Source: a virus
Virus record (IMG/VR): IMGVR_UViG_3300047325_000170
Location: 47,161 to 111,160 of that record
Strand: one strand, 5' to 3'
DNA length: 64,000 nucleotides
The position numbers were made by a program, and so were the translations under genes. Positions 43,461-52,122 of this stretch are shown in pieces; positions within the stretch are counted from its first letter, which is position 1, and each line of letters begins with the position of its first letter. The notes beneath the pieces were generated by a model. It was given only the letters and a program-made list of their open reading frames with translations. It did not search any database and was not told where the DNA came from.

Positions 43461-44769
43461 CAGGCAGCACCGCAGTGTAATGCTGGCCGGTGAGGATCAC
43501 CGGGATCATGTCGGGCTTGAGTGCTCCTGTTTCTGCGTTGAAGCTGATGCGCACAGTTCCCATCGGTCCAGGTGTATACCCCGCATCTCGGGCATAGCCA
43601 AGATAGGAGTGGAAGGTGGAGGTATAGACTCCATAGGACGTCTTGACATACCGACGCAAGTCTCCCGGCCGCACGCGCTCGGTGTGATTGGCGACGATGC
43701 CGGAGATGTGGTTATGGCCACAGGTGATGATGTCGGCATCGGGGCGGCCCGCAAGTTGCGCCTGCATCTTGTTGTATTGGGGCCCTGGCTTGTTTCCGGC
43801 GGGGAAACCGTGGATGTTGTAGGAGAGGTAGCTTTGATCTCCCACGTGGATCTTCGTCCACCCCTCAGTTTGGAGGTAGTGAACATCGAGCGTTCTGGCC
43901 ATCGTTTGAGCAGCATCGACAATGTTCTTGGTCGCCTTATCGAGGCGGTCTTCGTGATTCCCGCGTAAGATAAAGAGGATCTTGCGTGCCCGCGCAAGCT
44001 CGAGAAGATCATCGGTTGCGAGGGTGAATTGCTCCTGAACGGTCATCGACTGTTCGGCCATGACGCCAACAGAGACACCCGTGAGGAAGTCCACCATGTC
44101 GCCCTGGAAGGCGATGTACTCATCGTCGTGGTCCAGGACGTAGCTAAGGATGGACTTGAAAGCGCGGTAAGCGCAGGCATCCGTTCCAATGTGGACATCG
44201 CCCACGTGCCAGATCCCAAGGGTCGCCGTCTTCTTCGGATAGGGAAGGTAGATCGGCGTGATGCACTCGTTCTGCGCGAGGTCCGTACGAGACATGAACT
44301 CTTCGCGGATGCGAGCAGCAGTCTTGACGCGCGGCGAGTCGGTGAACGACGTGCCGCGGGGAAGGGTGATGTCTTCGGGAGCGGGCGCCTTCGGGAGGGT
44401 ATTCACCGAGATCGTCTGCTCGAAGTAGGCCGGCGAGAGATCGTACTGATTGGTCAGGCCCATAGCCATCCCGACACAGTCACGTCCGCGCTCGCGGTGG
44501 CTTTCAACACGACAGAAGAGACGACCGGGGCGATCACTGTAGAGATCGCATTCGGTTTCTGGCTTTTGTAGCAGAGGCTTATTGTGGTAGTCAGCCCCCG
44601 TATGAGGCAGCGAAGTCTTATAGGCAGACAAGTCGACCGGAGCTATATACTCCGGGTCGTGGATATCGCAATAGACTGGTTTGGGCTTCTGGTGCTTCGG
44701 GTATTGGAATGAAGATCCGCAATGGGTGCAGTACCCCAGGGAATACCCGGTACCTTTGAGCTTATTCAG
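43447..44769 (-). CDS. Calcineurin-like metallophosphatase with N-terminal zinc finger (about 440 aa)
   Basis: Metallophosphoesterase motifs in order: GDVHIG, GDMVDF, RGNHEDR, GHNHISG and a final HSYLG region. The frame is open upstream of the first canonical start (TTG at 44631) and encodes YCTHCGSSF...VYCDIH, a clear C-x2-C...C-x2-H finger, yet there is no ATG, GTG or TTG between the upstream TAG (44797) and that finger. I place the start at CTG 44769, which has AGGAA about 9 nt upstream. TAG readthrough from the 513-aa gene is the alternative. Substrate unknown (nucleic acid or phosphoprotein). Confidence 0.7.
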   Translation of the reverse strand: MNKLKGTGYSLGYCTHCGSSFQYPKHQKPKPVYCDIHDPEYIAPVDLSAYKTSLPHTGADYHNKPLLQKPETECDLYSDRPGRLFCRVESHRERGRDCVGMAMGLTNQYDLSPAYFEQTISVNTLPKAPAPEDITLPRGTSFTDSPRVKTAARIREEFMSRTDLAQNECITPIYLPYPKKTATLGIWHVGDVHIGTDACAYRAFKSILSYVLDHDDEYIAFQGDMVDFLTGVSVGVMAEQSMTVQEQFTLATDDLLELARARKILFILRGNHEDRLDKATKNIVDAAQTMARTLDVHYLQTEGWTKIHVGDQSYLSYNIHGFPAGNKPGPQYNKMQAQLAGRPDADIITCGHNHISGIVANHTERVRPGDLRRYVKTSYGVYTSTFHSYLGYARDAGYTPGPMGTVRISFNAETGALKPDMIPVILTGQHYTAVLPDGKA

Positions 44770-44796
44770 TGGCCGAAGTTCCTGACTTGAGACAGC

Positions 44797-46338
44797 CTAG
44801 ACGAGGCCTGTCACATCGTTAAGGAGCGAACTTGCCGCAGCTGCCGGGTTACCACCCGTTGCCACATTGCCCCAGCTCTGGCCGCTTACGGGACCAGATA
44901 CTACTGTTAGTATATCAGAATTTATGGGCGGACGCGAAATAGCTAGACTAGGGACGCTTGGTAAGAGGCTACTTACGATCTGCCCCTGCAGATTTCCTTG
45001 AAGGCTAGCTGCTATACCTAGCCAGTTCCCAGAAGCAATGCTCTCAGCCTTCTGAAGGACCGAGATCAGCTCGTTAAGGACCTTGATAAGGTTGCGCAAG
45101 CGGTTGTTCACATCCGCGCTCCCCGTCTGGGTATTGGTGGCTTGGGTCTGCTGCTGAGCCATGCGGAAGAAGTCGAGGGCGTACTTGTTGAACTTGCCGA
45201 CCACGCCGTCGAGCAGCCCCGTAACCGCCGCGAACATTCCGTTGACCGCCGCGCCCCCGATTCCGCCGCCGAGGCCCGAGCCATACCGCACGAGACCGAG
45301 GATGGGGCTAAGCAGTTCGCTCTGGATGTGGGCGAAGGCCGCCATCGCCTGGCCTTCAAAGAGCATGAGGATCTCATCTCCAAGGGCGAGGAGCTGGGCC
45401 TCGATGCCCGCAACCGAGAGCCACGAACTTGCAGCGAAGACTTGGAAGACGGTCTCAAGGGTCTGCAAGATGCTGATGACCTCGCCAATTCCGCCGCCAG
45501 TTGGACCACCCCCGAAGAAGACGGGCTGGAGTCCGACCGCAAGGTTGAAGCCATCGGTCGGGATGGTCTGATTCACATTGACGGCGTTGACGATATTTTG
45601 AATGGAGTAGGCTGCTTCGCTCGTCGAACCACTCAGAGCATCCTGGGCCTTAACGTAGCCATCGACCTGCTCAGCATTCACATAGGAAGCGTTGTAGGTA
45701 ACGGCTGCGGTAATGTTCGTGACGTTCGAGAGTACGTCGCCCGACGTATTTCCAAGGTTGTAGCTCTGCAGGGCGGCAACGCGCTGGGAGAGATCCACAA
45801 CGTTTGAAATGTAGGGCTGATACTGGACAAGCGCGGGATAGACGAAGGCGTCGATCCGGCCATTGATCCCCCAATTGTAGTTGAGCCAGGAGGTCACAAT
45901 CGCCGTGCTGCCAGGGGCACTCGGGCTTGTAAGGGCGGTCTGCAAGTCCGAGAAGGTAATCGTCGTCTTGCCAATCGCGGTGAGATACGCGTAGTCGGCC
46001 GGCGAGAGGACATCGGGGTTAGCAACCGCGCTGACCGTCTGGAGATCTGCCTGGAGGGTGGCAAGGACGGAGGTCAGATGCTTCTGGACAACGAGGCTGT
46101 CGCGAACCGTTGCGATGACATTGAGCAAGTGGTCCGTGATTGCGGACTGCTCAACGCCTGCCTGGACGGGGGTGGGTACCGTCCCCGCCGGGGCCGCCGG
46201 ATTGGGTGGGACAGAGAAGTCTGGTTGGTAATCGAGGACGCCCTTGGCAACCAGGTTCTCGGCACTGACCTGGGCGGGGGTAAGATTCGGGACCGGTTCA
46301 GACTCCGGTCCCTCGACCTCTTCGGGCTCTTCGGCCAC
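44797..46338 (-). CDS. Virion-type protein between terminase and metallophosphatase (513 aa)
   Basis: GTG immediately after the terminase TAA. An acidic, Pro-rich N-terminus (1-60) is followed by long Ala/Val/Leu-rich helical and beta stretches, a Gly-rich FFGGGPTGGGIGEV loop and GSGLGGGIGGAAVNGMFAAV, a glycine-zipper-like hydrophobic segment at about 345-375. No family is recognised. It resembles the glycine-rich proteins upstream in composition and could be an internal head or ejection protein. Confidence 0.45.
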   Translation of the reverse strand: MAEEPEEVEGPESEPVPNLTPAQVSAENLVAKGVLDYQPDFSVPPNPAAPAGTVPTPVQAGVEQSAITDHLLNVIATVRDSLVVQKHLTSVLATLQADLQTVSAVANPDVLSPADYAYLTAIGKTTITFSDLQTALTSPSAPGSTAIVTSWLNYNWGINGRIDAFVYPALVQYQPYISNVVDLSQRVAALQSYNLGNTSGDVLSNVTNITAAVTYNASYVNAEQVDGYVKAQDALSGSTSEAAYSIQNIVNAVNVNQTIPTDGFNLAVGLQPVFFGGGPTGGGIGEVISILQTLETVFQVFAASSWLSVAGIEAQLLALGDEILMLFEGQAMAAFAHIQSELLSPILGLVRYGSGLGGGIGGAAVNGMFAAVTGLLDGVVGKFNKYALDFFRMAQQQTQATNTQTGSADVNNRLRNLIKVLNELISVLQKAESIASGNWLGIAASLQGNLQGQIVSSLLPSVPSLAISRPPINSDILTVVSGPVSGQSWGNVATGGNPAAAASSLLNDVTGLV

Positions 46339-48234
46339 TTAGAACCCCGTACGTCGACCCTTATAGCCGCGGCCACCGCGCTGAAAGTAGTCTTGTTGAT
46401 CGAGCCTAGCCCTACTGCTCTCACCGGGGACGCCGGGGGCAGTCTTGATTTCCTCTGCTCGTATCATACCAGAACTAGCCAAACGCAAGTCTTCTTCGAG
46501 GTTCTCTTGCTCGAGCGCGGGATCTTCGGTCTTCTTGAGGTAGTTGGGGCGGCGCTTCTCTTTCTCGCCATCCGCTTGCTTCTTACGCTCCATGTAGCGT
46601 GAGCCGAGGGGTGGCTCGATGAAGGCTTTCAGCAAGCTGCCGTGGGTCTTGACCCCGTACTCACAGTAGAGGCCCCAGTTCGCCAGCATCAGGGCATCGA
46701 CGGCGTGCTCGTTCTCTGAGGTGTACTTGGGTTCACCGGAGACGGTGATACGCACGACGACATAGTTGATGAGCTGGTTCTTGAGTTCGTCATCGAAGGG
46801 AGACATCACCATCTCCCCCGCATCGAACTTGTTTACCAGGCGATTGACCATCTCGGGCTTGATGCGCCTTTTCTCAAGACGCTTGGAGGCAGGGTCGAGG
46901 ACCTCAACGCCTTCCGAGAAGTTGACCCGAACGATCTTCTTGTGCAGGTTCCAGGCGGGGTCAGTTGGGTCTTTACACTCCATACCGAGGCGAATCATCG
47001 CTTCGATCTGATGCTCTCCGTAGCCCGCATCCATGTAGTAGAAGTTCGGTGAGAAGAGCTTATTGATCTGCACCAGCTCCCTGACCGCATTGTCGAGGGT
47101 GAACTGTGACTTCGGGATCTCCTTGCGGTGGACGACCTTGATGTAGTCGAAGGGCTGCTCGAGAGCCTTGGAGTACGCATCCGATCCCACATCAGCTTTG
47201 CGTGCCTCGATGATGAGGATCTGGGTGCCCGCCCCGTACTTATCCCAGTCGACACCAACAATGCGATAGACCGAGTCATTACGGTCAAGGCGGTTAGCGT
47301 AGCCAAAGACTGGGTACTTCGGCGACATACCTGGGTAGGGGAAGTCATCAGCACCGCGGATCACCGCAGCGTCAATCGTGTCCTTGTTAAAGACACCCGT
47401 CGCTTCTTCGCCGAACTCAGCGAGGAATTCACGGGCAAAGGCGTCGACGGAGTACTGCTTACGGTACTCAAGCTCGAGATCTTCATTCCAGTTTGGAATG
47501 GCTTCGTAGCAGGTCTTGTGGAAGGCTTTCCACCCACGCGGAGGGTCGGTGCATAGACGGTAGAAGCGCTGCCGCTTACCGGTGGGCGTGGAAGTGAGGA
47601 TGACTTCCATGGTGGGATCCTGCGCGGGGATGGCGAGGATCGAATCGAGGTCAGCGTCGGTGAGGTAGTCGGCCTCGTCGATGTAGATCAGACCGACGCC
47701 GTGGCCTTGACCACGGACCGCATCGCCCTTGCCACCAGACTTGGTGCCGGCGGTGATGAAGTTGATGAAGCCGCCATTCTTGAAGCGGATAACGAAGGGA
47801 TTCTTGACGTCCTGATCGATGCTCTCGTTGAAGATCTCAGGCTTGGTGTCGATGAACTGCTGATGCATCGTATGGTAGAGCTCAGCGACCTGGCGCTCAA
47901 GGGGGGCCACAATAAGAACGCCCCGACCTTGCACGAAGCTCATGTGGAGTGACTTCACGATGCACATTGCCGACTTTCCGGCTCGTCGTGAGACTCGAAC
48001 GACCTTCTTAAGACCGGGGGTTTCGATGATCTCTTGTTGCCAGGGACGAGTTAACCATCCCTCAGTGACCTGCTTGAACTCGCGCTCGATGCCATCGACA
48101 TCGACGTAGCTCCGCAACTGAACCTTCGGTGGGAAGACCGTCTCCGCCCAGATAAGCGGGTACTTCAGAACTGCTTGGATAGCAGCCTGGTCACCCGACG
48201 TTAGATTGGTGAGGAGGTCCTTGGCGATAGCCAG
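46339..48234 (-). CDS. terL: Terminase large subunit (about 631 aa)
   Basis: ATPase motifs: Walker A SRRAGKS, Walker B LIYIDEAD, coupling motif TSTPTG. The nuclease domain has VGVDWDKYGAGT and a late GYGEHQI...DALMLANWG region. The first canonical start (TTG 48117) would remove a plausible N-terminus containing LKYPLIWAETVFPP, which resembles the start of other terminases before RPWQ. There is no ATG, GTG or TTG between the upstream TAG (48238) and that region. I therefore propose CTG at 48234, with GAGG 6 nt upstream. It packages DNA through the portal. Confidence 0.85.
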   Translation of the reverse strand: MAIAKDLLTNLTSGDQAAIQAVLKYPLIWAETVFPPKVQLRSYVDVDGIEREFKQVTEGWLTRPWQQEIIETPGLKKVVRVSRRAGKSAMCIVKSLHMSFVQGRGVLIVAPLERQVAELYHTMHQQFIDTKPEIFNESIDQDVKNPFVIRFKNGGFINFITAGTKSGGKGDAVRGQGHGVGLIYIDEADYLTDADLDSILAIPAQDPTMEVILTSTPTGKRQRFYRLCTDPPRGWKAFHKTCYEAIPNWNEDLELEYRKQYSVDAFAREFLAEFGEEATGVFNKDTIDAAVIRGADDFPYPGMSPKYPVFGYANRLDRNDSVYRIVGVDWDKYGAGTQILIIEARKADVGSDAYSKALEQPFDYIKVVHRKEIPKSQFTLDNAVRELVQINKLFSPNFYYMDAGYGEHQIEAMIRLGMECKDPTDPAWNLHKKIVRVNFSEGVEVLDPASKRLEKRRIKPEMVNRLVNKFDAGEMVMSPFDDELKNQLINYVVVRITVSGEPKYTSENEHAVDALMLANWGLYCEYGVKTHGSLLKAFIEPPLGSRYMERKKQADGEKEKRRPNYLKKTEDPALEQENLEEDLRLASSGMIRAEEIKTAPGVPGESSRARLDQQDYFQRGGRGYKGRRTGF

Positions 48235-48237
48235 ATG

Positions 48238-48663
48238 CTACCTCGGCTGCTTCGGTCCTACAAACCCGCGACGATACGGATTATAGGGGCCCTGCATGAG
48301 GTTCTGGGGACCAAATCGAGCACCCATGCGGCGCACTCCTTCGCTACCCTGGCGACGGCTAGCATAGACACTCATCGCTCCGCGGCCAGCAAGGCCCATA
48401 CCCATGCCCGTCATAGCACCGCGCATTGCTCCGCCACCACGATCATCAGAATCCGTAAGGCCGCCATACGCACCGCCAGCAGCGGCGTTGATACCCATAG
48501 ACTTCGCGACGCTACCGGGGCGCCAGAGAGCTTTGGCTCCATAGCCGCTATGTGCTGTACCGAAGCCACCCATTCTCGCCATCTGCGTTGCGACCGCGTC
48601 ACCCGACGGCACGCGCATCTTCGCTTTTGCTAAGAGACCACTAACTCCACTATACCAACCCAT
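48238..48663 (-). CDS. Glycine-rich small protein 5 (141 aa)
   Basis: The ATG lies one codon after the previous TAG and in the same frame. Gly/Ala/Met-rich core (INAAAGGAYGGLTDSD, RGAMTGMGMGLAGRGAMS) flanked by basic ends (GRRRYNPYRRGF-like, PKQPR). Not clearly membrane-spanning, but of the same composition class as its four neighbours. Function unknown. Confidence 0.5.
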   Translation of the reverse strand: MGWYSGVSGLLAKAKMRVPSGDAVATQMARMGGFGTAHSGYGAKALWRPGSVAKSMGINAAAGGAYGGLTDSDDRGGGAMRGAMTGMGMGLAGRGAMSVYASRRQGSEGVRRMGARFGPQNLMQGPYNPYRRGFVGPKQPR

Positions 48664-48666
48664 CAG

Positions 48667-49068
48667 CTATTTCCACCCTCTGCGATTCGCGAAGCCTCTC
48701 ATACCAGAACGCATATCCCCAAACAGTCCCATAGTCTGGCTCCCGACATCCTTACCAAATCGGCCACCCTTCATGCGCAAGAGGCGCATACCGCCGAGAT
48801 AGCCAGCTCCCGCAGCCGCACCAACAGATGCTCCCATAAGAAATCCCTTGCCTGCCCCGACGTTAGGATCCATCGAGCCCTGTATTGCTCCGGCGGCACC
48901 ATTAAGTGCAGCCGAGTAAGGGACATAGGTTCTCAGTGCCGAGCGGAAGAGCTTGGGGTTGTTGGCCATGGAGCCAGCCACAGATTTGCTAACCAAGTTG
49001 AGATGAAAGATCGCTCCCTTTGTTCCAAGGCTACCCGCTCTGTTTATTGCACTAGAAAAGACACCCAT
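48667..49068 (-). CDS. Glycine-zipper membrane-type protein 4 (133 aa)
   Basis: ATG with AAGGAG 7 nt upstream. The central segment VGAGKGFLMGASVGAAAGAGYLGG (about residues 70-93, shown shortened here as FLMGASVGAAAGAGYLGG) has Gly every 3-4 residues, the glycine-zipper pattern of pore-forming or membrane-inserting helices. Flanks are basic. No family is recognised. Confidence 0.5.
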   Translation of the reverse strand: MGVFSSAINRAGSLGTKGAIFHLNLVSKSVAGSMANNPKLFRSALRTYVPYSAALNGAAGAIQGSMDPNVGAGKGFLMGASVGAAAGAGYLGGMRLLRMKGGRFGKDVGSQTMGLFGDMRSGMRGFANRRGWK

Positions 49069-49083
49069 TCGACTGCTCCTTAG

Positions 49084-49515
49084 TTAGCGGTAACGGCTTG
49101 CGAACAAGCCGGCTTCTTGCCCCACGTATTGCCGTGCATTCATGCGACTCATCTGGATCGATTGGAGGGCACGTGCTCGTGAAGTCTGCGCGTAGGCGGA
49201 GTCTTGGAAGCGCCCGGGACCCATCGGCATCAGGTTACGTTGTGCCCTGCCTTGAGCGTTCTGGTACTGCTGATTGAGGATCGGGAAGAGGGGCGCGAGC
49301 TGGATCGCGGTCATGGGGAGCAAGAACTCATTCATGAGGATGGTCGACCCAATAGCCTTGGCAGCCGCGAGGACGGGGTTCATGCCCCGTGCTTCGTTAT
49401 CTTTATAACCAGAGTAGGTCAGGCCCGCGTTAAGCGCAAAGCCAATCGCTCCGGCAGCAGCAACATTCCCTGTTTTCTTGCCGACAAAGTCAACAACACC
49501 ACCAAAGGCACCCAT
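49084..49515 (-). CDS. Glycine-zipper membrane-type protein 3 (143 aa)
   Basis: The ATG overlaps the upstream stop as TAATG. The N-terminal half has NVAAAGAIGFALNAGLTYSG and MNEFLLPMTAIQLAPLF, two hydrophobic helices. The C-terminal half is Gln/Arg/Met-rich (RARALQSIQMSRMNARQY). A two-helix membrane topology is likely; role unknown. Confidence 0.5.
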   Translation of the reverse strand: MGAFGGVVDFVGKKTGNVAAAGAIGFALNAGLTYSGYKDNEARGMNPVLAAAKAIGSTILMNEFLLPMTAIQLAPLFPILNQQYQNAQGRAQRNLMPMGPGRFQDSAYAQTSRARALQSIQMSRMNARQYVGQEAGLFASRYR

Positions 49516-49853
49516 TACTGATTTAATCTATGTAAAGCAAAAACCAAATTTCCACTTGCTCCGAGGTCATAGCGATTGTCGCTGAGGCTATTGGGACGCT
49601 GCCGCTCTTCGGCTGGGCCAAAGGGGATAGCTTGGGTTTGATCAGAGCCATAGCTGAAGACCGCGTAGGCACCAATCGCGCCAGCAGTTGTCTGCATCGG
49701 ATGTTGCGAGGCCCAGCGAGCAATACCAAGCGCGCCGGCCGTGCCCTTCACGGCCATGCCGCCCTGGTTCTTGACCTGCTGGCCGAGCATTCCCATCCTG
49801 CGCTTTCCTGCCACGCTCATGCTCGAGGTGAGCTTGCTAAAGAGTCCAGCCAT
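49515..49853 (-). CDS. Glycine-rich membrane-type protein 2 (112 aa)
   Basis: ATG start. Basic N-terminus (KRRMGMLGQQVKN), a Gly/Ala helix MAVKGTAGALGIARWA, and a second hydrophobic stretch TTAGAIGAYAVFSYG (about 55-70), then a polar tail. Same composition and neighbourhood as the other glycine-zipper proteins. Confidence 0.5.
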   Translation of the reverse strand: MAGLFSKLTSSMSVAGKRRMGMLGQQVKNQGGMAVKGTAGALGIARWASQHPMQTTAGAIGAYAVFSYGSDQTQAIPFGPAEERQRPNSLSDNRYDLGASGNLVFALHRLNQ

Positions 49854-49862
49854 GTTATGTCC

Positions 49863-51173
49863 TTAGGTAGGTGAGTTACTTGGCATGGTATTGCTCGCGT
49901 GCTTGCCACGCTTCTTCTTGGGCTGCTGACCATTTGGATTATGGAGATTCGCCGCAGTCGTTGCGGCAAGGTACTGGTGCGGACCAAAGCTGATCACATG
50001 ACCGAGAGCGAGACTCTGCATCCACATCGACCTGCCCTCCGGGTCCGTGTGCATGAGGGTAGGAGCGATGACATTATGGCTTATGTTCGAGACCAGGCCC
50101 ATCGAACCGACGGCGCTGTGGTAGGCGAGATCTCCAGAGACCTTCATGCCCTGCGCAAAGAAGTTCGGCTTCTTTCCGCTGAGGACATCGGCCGGTCCAG
50201 CAGTGGTGACCGCCCGCCAGTTCTTCAGGCGTGCTTGCTGAACATCAAGCTGAAGGGTCCCTACTTCAAGAGCGCGGCCACCTCGTGCCACTTGACTACT
50301 CGCGAAGGTCACGAGTTTCCCGAGGGCCTTCCCAAGCTTGGGGATACGAGTAGCTCCGAAGAGAAGGCCAGCACCGATGGTTGCGGGAAGGGCATTCTTC
50401 GCTACATCACCGAAGGCGGCAAGGTTCTGCCCAAGGCTTGGGTTATGTGACCGGTAGATCCCGTAAGCCCCCATGACACTTGCACCGACTAACCCGCCAA
50501 TCGTTCCTCCCGCTAACCCCTTCATGCGCCCACCGACGATGCCACCCGCAATACCACCAAGGTAGCTAAAGGAGAGGGCCTTCGCGCGGGGGTCACTGAC
50601 CTTATTGGGATCGTTGGAGGGACTTGTAACCATCGAGTTCAGGAAGCTACCGAAGGGGTTATTCTCCATGCGGTAGGTAATGGAGTCAGAGGTAGGTGAG
50701 TTAATACCGGTCATCATGGCTCGCTGGGAGCCAACTTGGCCATGATTGTTAAAGCCAGAGATACGGTTGGGGCTATAGGTTGCCGCGAGGGAGCCATTCC
50801 CGGACATATTCCGGTCATAGTTGGCAACGTATTGCTTGGCGGCAATGTACTGTTGGAAGTCTCGCCCCGCGAAGGCACCGGCAACACCGGCTCCTCCCGC
50901 GACGACTCCCGCCGTGACCACCCGCTTGAGGCCACCTTCCCAGATCGGCAGGCGGCGGGCAAGTAAGGGACCGCCAATAAGGAGGAGGGCATCGTCGGCA
51001 AAGCTGATCCCGATGTCCTTGGCAACGTTCGTCGCGAAGGACCCGACCGTCGCGTTCTGACGCGCCTCGTCGATATTCTTGGGCTGGGCGATCTGGGCAT
51101 TAAGCCCAACGAAGCCGCCATACGCGAGGCCGCCAAAGCCGAGGGCCTTCAGAAGCTTGCTGCTGGCGGCCAT
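49863..51173 (-). CDS. Large glycine-zipper membrane-type protein 1 (436 aa)
   Basis: ATG start. Several Gly-zipper helices are visible: LGFGGLAYGGFVGLNAQ (about 10-26), RVVTAGVVAGGAGVAGAFAG (about 83-103), SYLGGIAGGIVGGRMKGLAG then GTIGGLVGASVMGAYG (about 205-245), and LPATIGAGLLFGATR. The C-terminus is basic (KKKRGKHAS). It probably inserts into or spans membranes. Its position upstream of terminase is more typical of virion-internal or ejection proteins than of holins. Confidence 0.5.
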   Translation of the reverse strand: MAASSKLLKALGFGGLAYGGFVGLNAQIAQPKNIDEARQNATVGSFATNVAKDIGISFADDALLLIGGPLLARRLPIWEGGLKRVVTAGVVAGGAGVAGAFAGRDFQQYIAAKQYVANYDRNMSGNGSLAATYSPNRISGFNNHGQVGSQRAMMTGINSPTSDSITYRMENNPFGSFLNSMVTSPSNDPNKVSDPRAKALSFSYLGGIAGGIVGGRMKGLAGGTIGGLVGASVMGAYGIYRSHNPSLGQNLAAFGDVAKNALPATIGAGLLFGATRIPKLGKALGKLVTFASSQVARGGRALEVGTLQLDVQQARLKNWRAVTTAGPADVLSGKKPNFFAQGMKVSGDLAYHSAVGSMGLVSNISHNVIAPTLMHTDPEGRSMWMQSLALGHVISFGPHQYLAATTAANLHNPNGQQPKKKRGKHASNTMPSNSPT

Positions 51174-51183
51174 TTAGCTCGTG

Positions 51184-51960
51184 TTACTCCCCTGGGGGTA
51201 AAGCTTCGGGTTCTTGGTCTATGGTATCGGCGTGTTGGTCAACGCCATATTTGTAGCCCATGGTCTCGGCGTCGGCATAGTTGCCTTCGCGGATAAGGGC
51301 AGCGCGGGCAGCAGTGATCTGGGCGCGCTCGATGAGTTGCTTCGTGAACTGATCGATCCCCATCCCCTGCGAGCCACTGGCGGCGATCTTGTCCTTCCGA
51401 GTGGCCGAGAGGAGTTGGAGGATCTCATTATGCCGGCGCTGGAGCTTAGGGAGGGCCTCGGCTGCCTTGTGCAGCTGGGGCTGCTGGATGACCTCACCGG
51501 CGGGGTTCATCGCCACATCGATCTCTTCGATGAGGTTCCCCGACGATAAGAGCATCGTGCAGCGGTCGATGAGGATCTCAAGGGTGAGAAGCTGTTGGAT
51601 GAGGACCCCGTCGACCCGTTGACCCGGGTCCGTGGGATCTACCGCAAACTCAGAGTAATACCGGTCAGAAGCTTCCATGAGCTTGCCGATCTCAAGGACG
51701 CAGCGATCACCCCGGGTCACTTCCCCGCGCTGTTGGTAGACGCAGTGGTGCTTGTAGGGGCAGTCGTGGTCCCGGCAGATCATGGGGATCGAGGAGAGGA
51801 TCCCGTGCTTGACCGAGCGGGAAGAGATGGAACTCTTGACGGCCTCGAGCTTCTTGGGGGTATCGATCTTCCACTCCGACGGCAAACCATTGGTCTGGGC
51901 CGGGGGAGACGACTCGGGCTCTTGAGGTACAGGCAAATCCAAAAGTAAGAAAGACCCCAC
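51184..51960 (-). CDS. Possible terminase small subunit, Cys-rich (258 aa)
   Basis: GTG start with a weak GAGAAAA site. Pro/Glu-rich N-terminus, then a CRDHDCPYKHHC...RC cluster (about 62-88) that looks metal-binding, and a long helical region (QLLTLEILIDRCTMLLSS, then KLQRRHNEILQLL) like the oligomerisation helices of small terminases. It is the first virion-module gene upstream of the terminase large subunit, separated by the glycine-zipper set. The assignment is tentative. Confidence 0.4.
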   Translation of the reverse strand: MGSFLLLDLPVPQEPESSPPAQTNGLPSEWKIDTPKKLEAVKSSISSRSVKHGILSSIPMICRDHDCPYKHHCVYQQRGEVTRGDRCVLEIGKLMEASDRYYSEFAVDPTDPGQRVDGVLIQQLLTLEILIDRCTMLLSSGNLIEEIDVAMNPAGEVIQQPQLHKAAEALPKLQRRHNEILQLLSATRKDKIAASGSQGMGIDQFTKQLIERAQITAARAALIREGNYADAETMGYKYGVDQHADTIDQEPEALPPGE

Positions 51961-52122
51961 ACATTTTCTCGAGGCTTACTGAGTCGATAGTACCCATGAG
52001 CGCTTCTTCATTCGCTCAGGTAGAGATCTAGGGACCGGAGCGTCTCCCTTGAGACCGGGAAGGGCTGGGTCGCTCCCCACCCCGCTCTTTGGGGGGTACG
52101 GGCAAAAGCAAAGTCGGACTCC

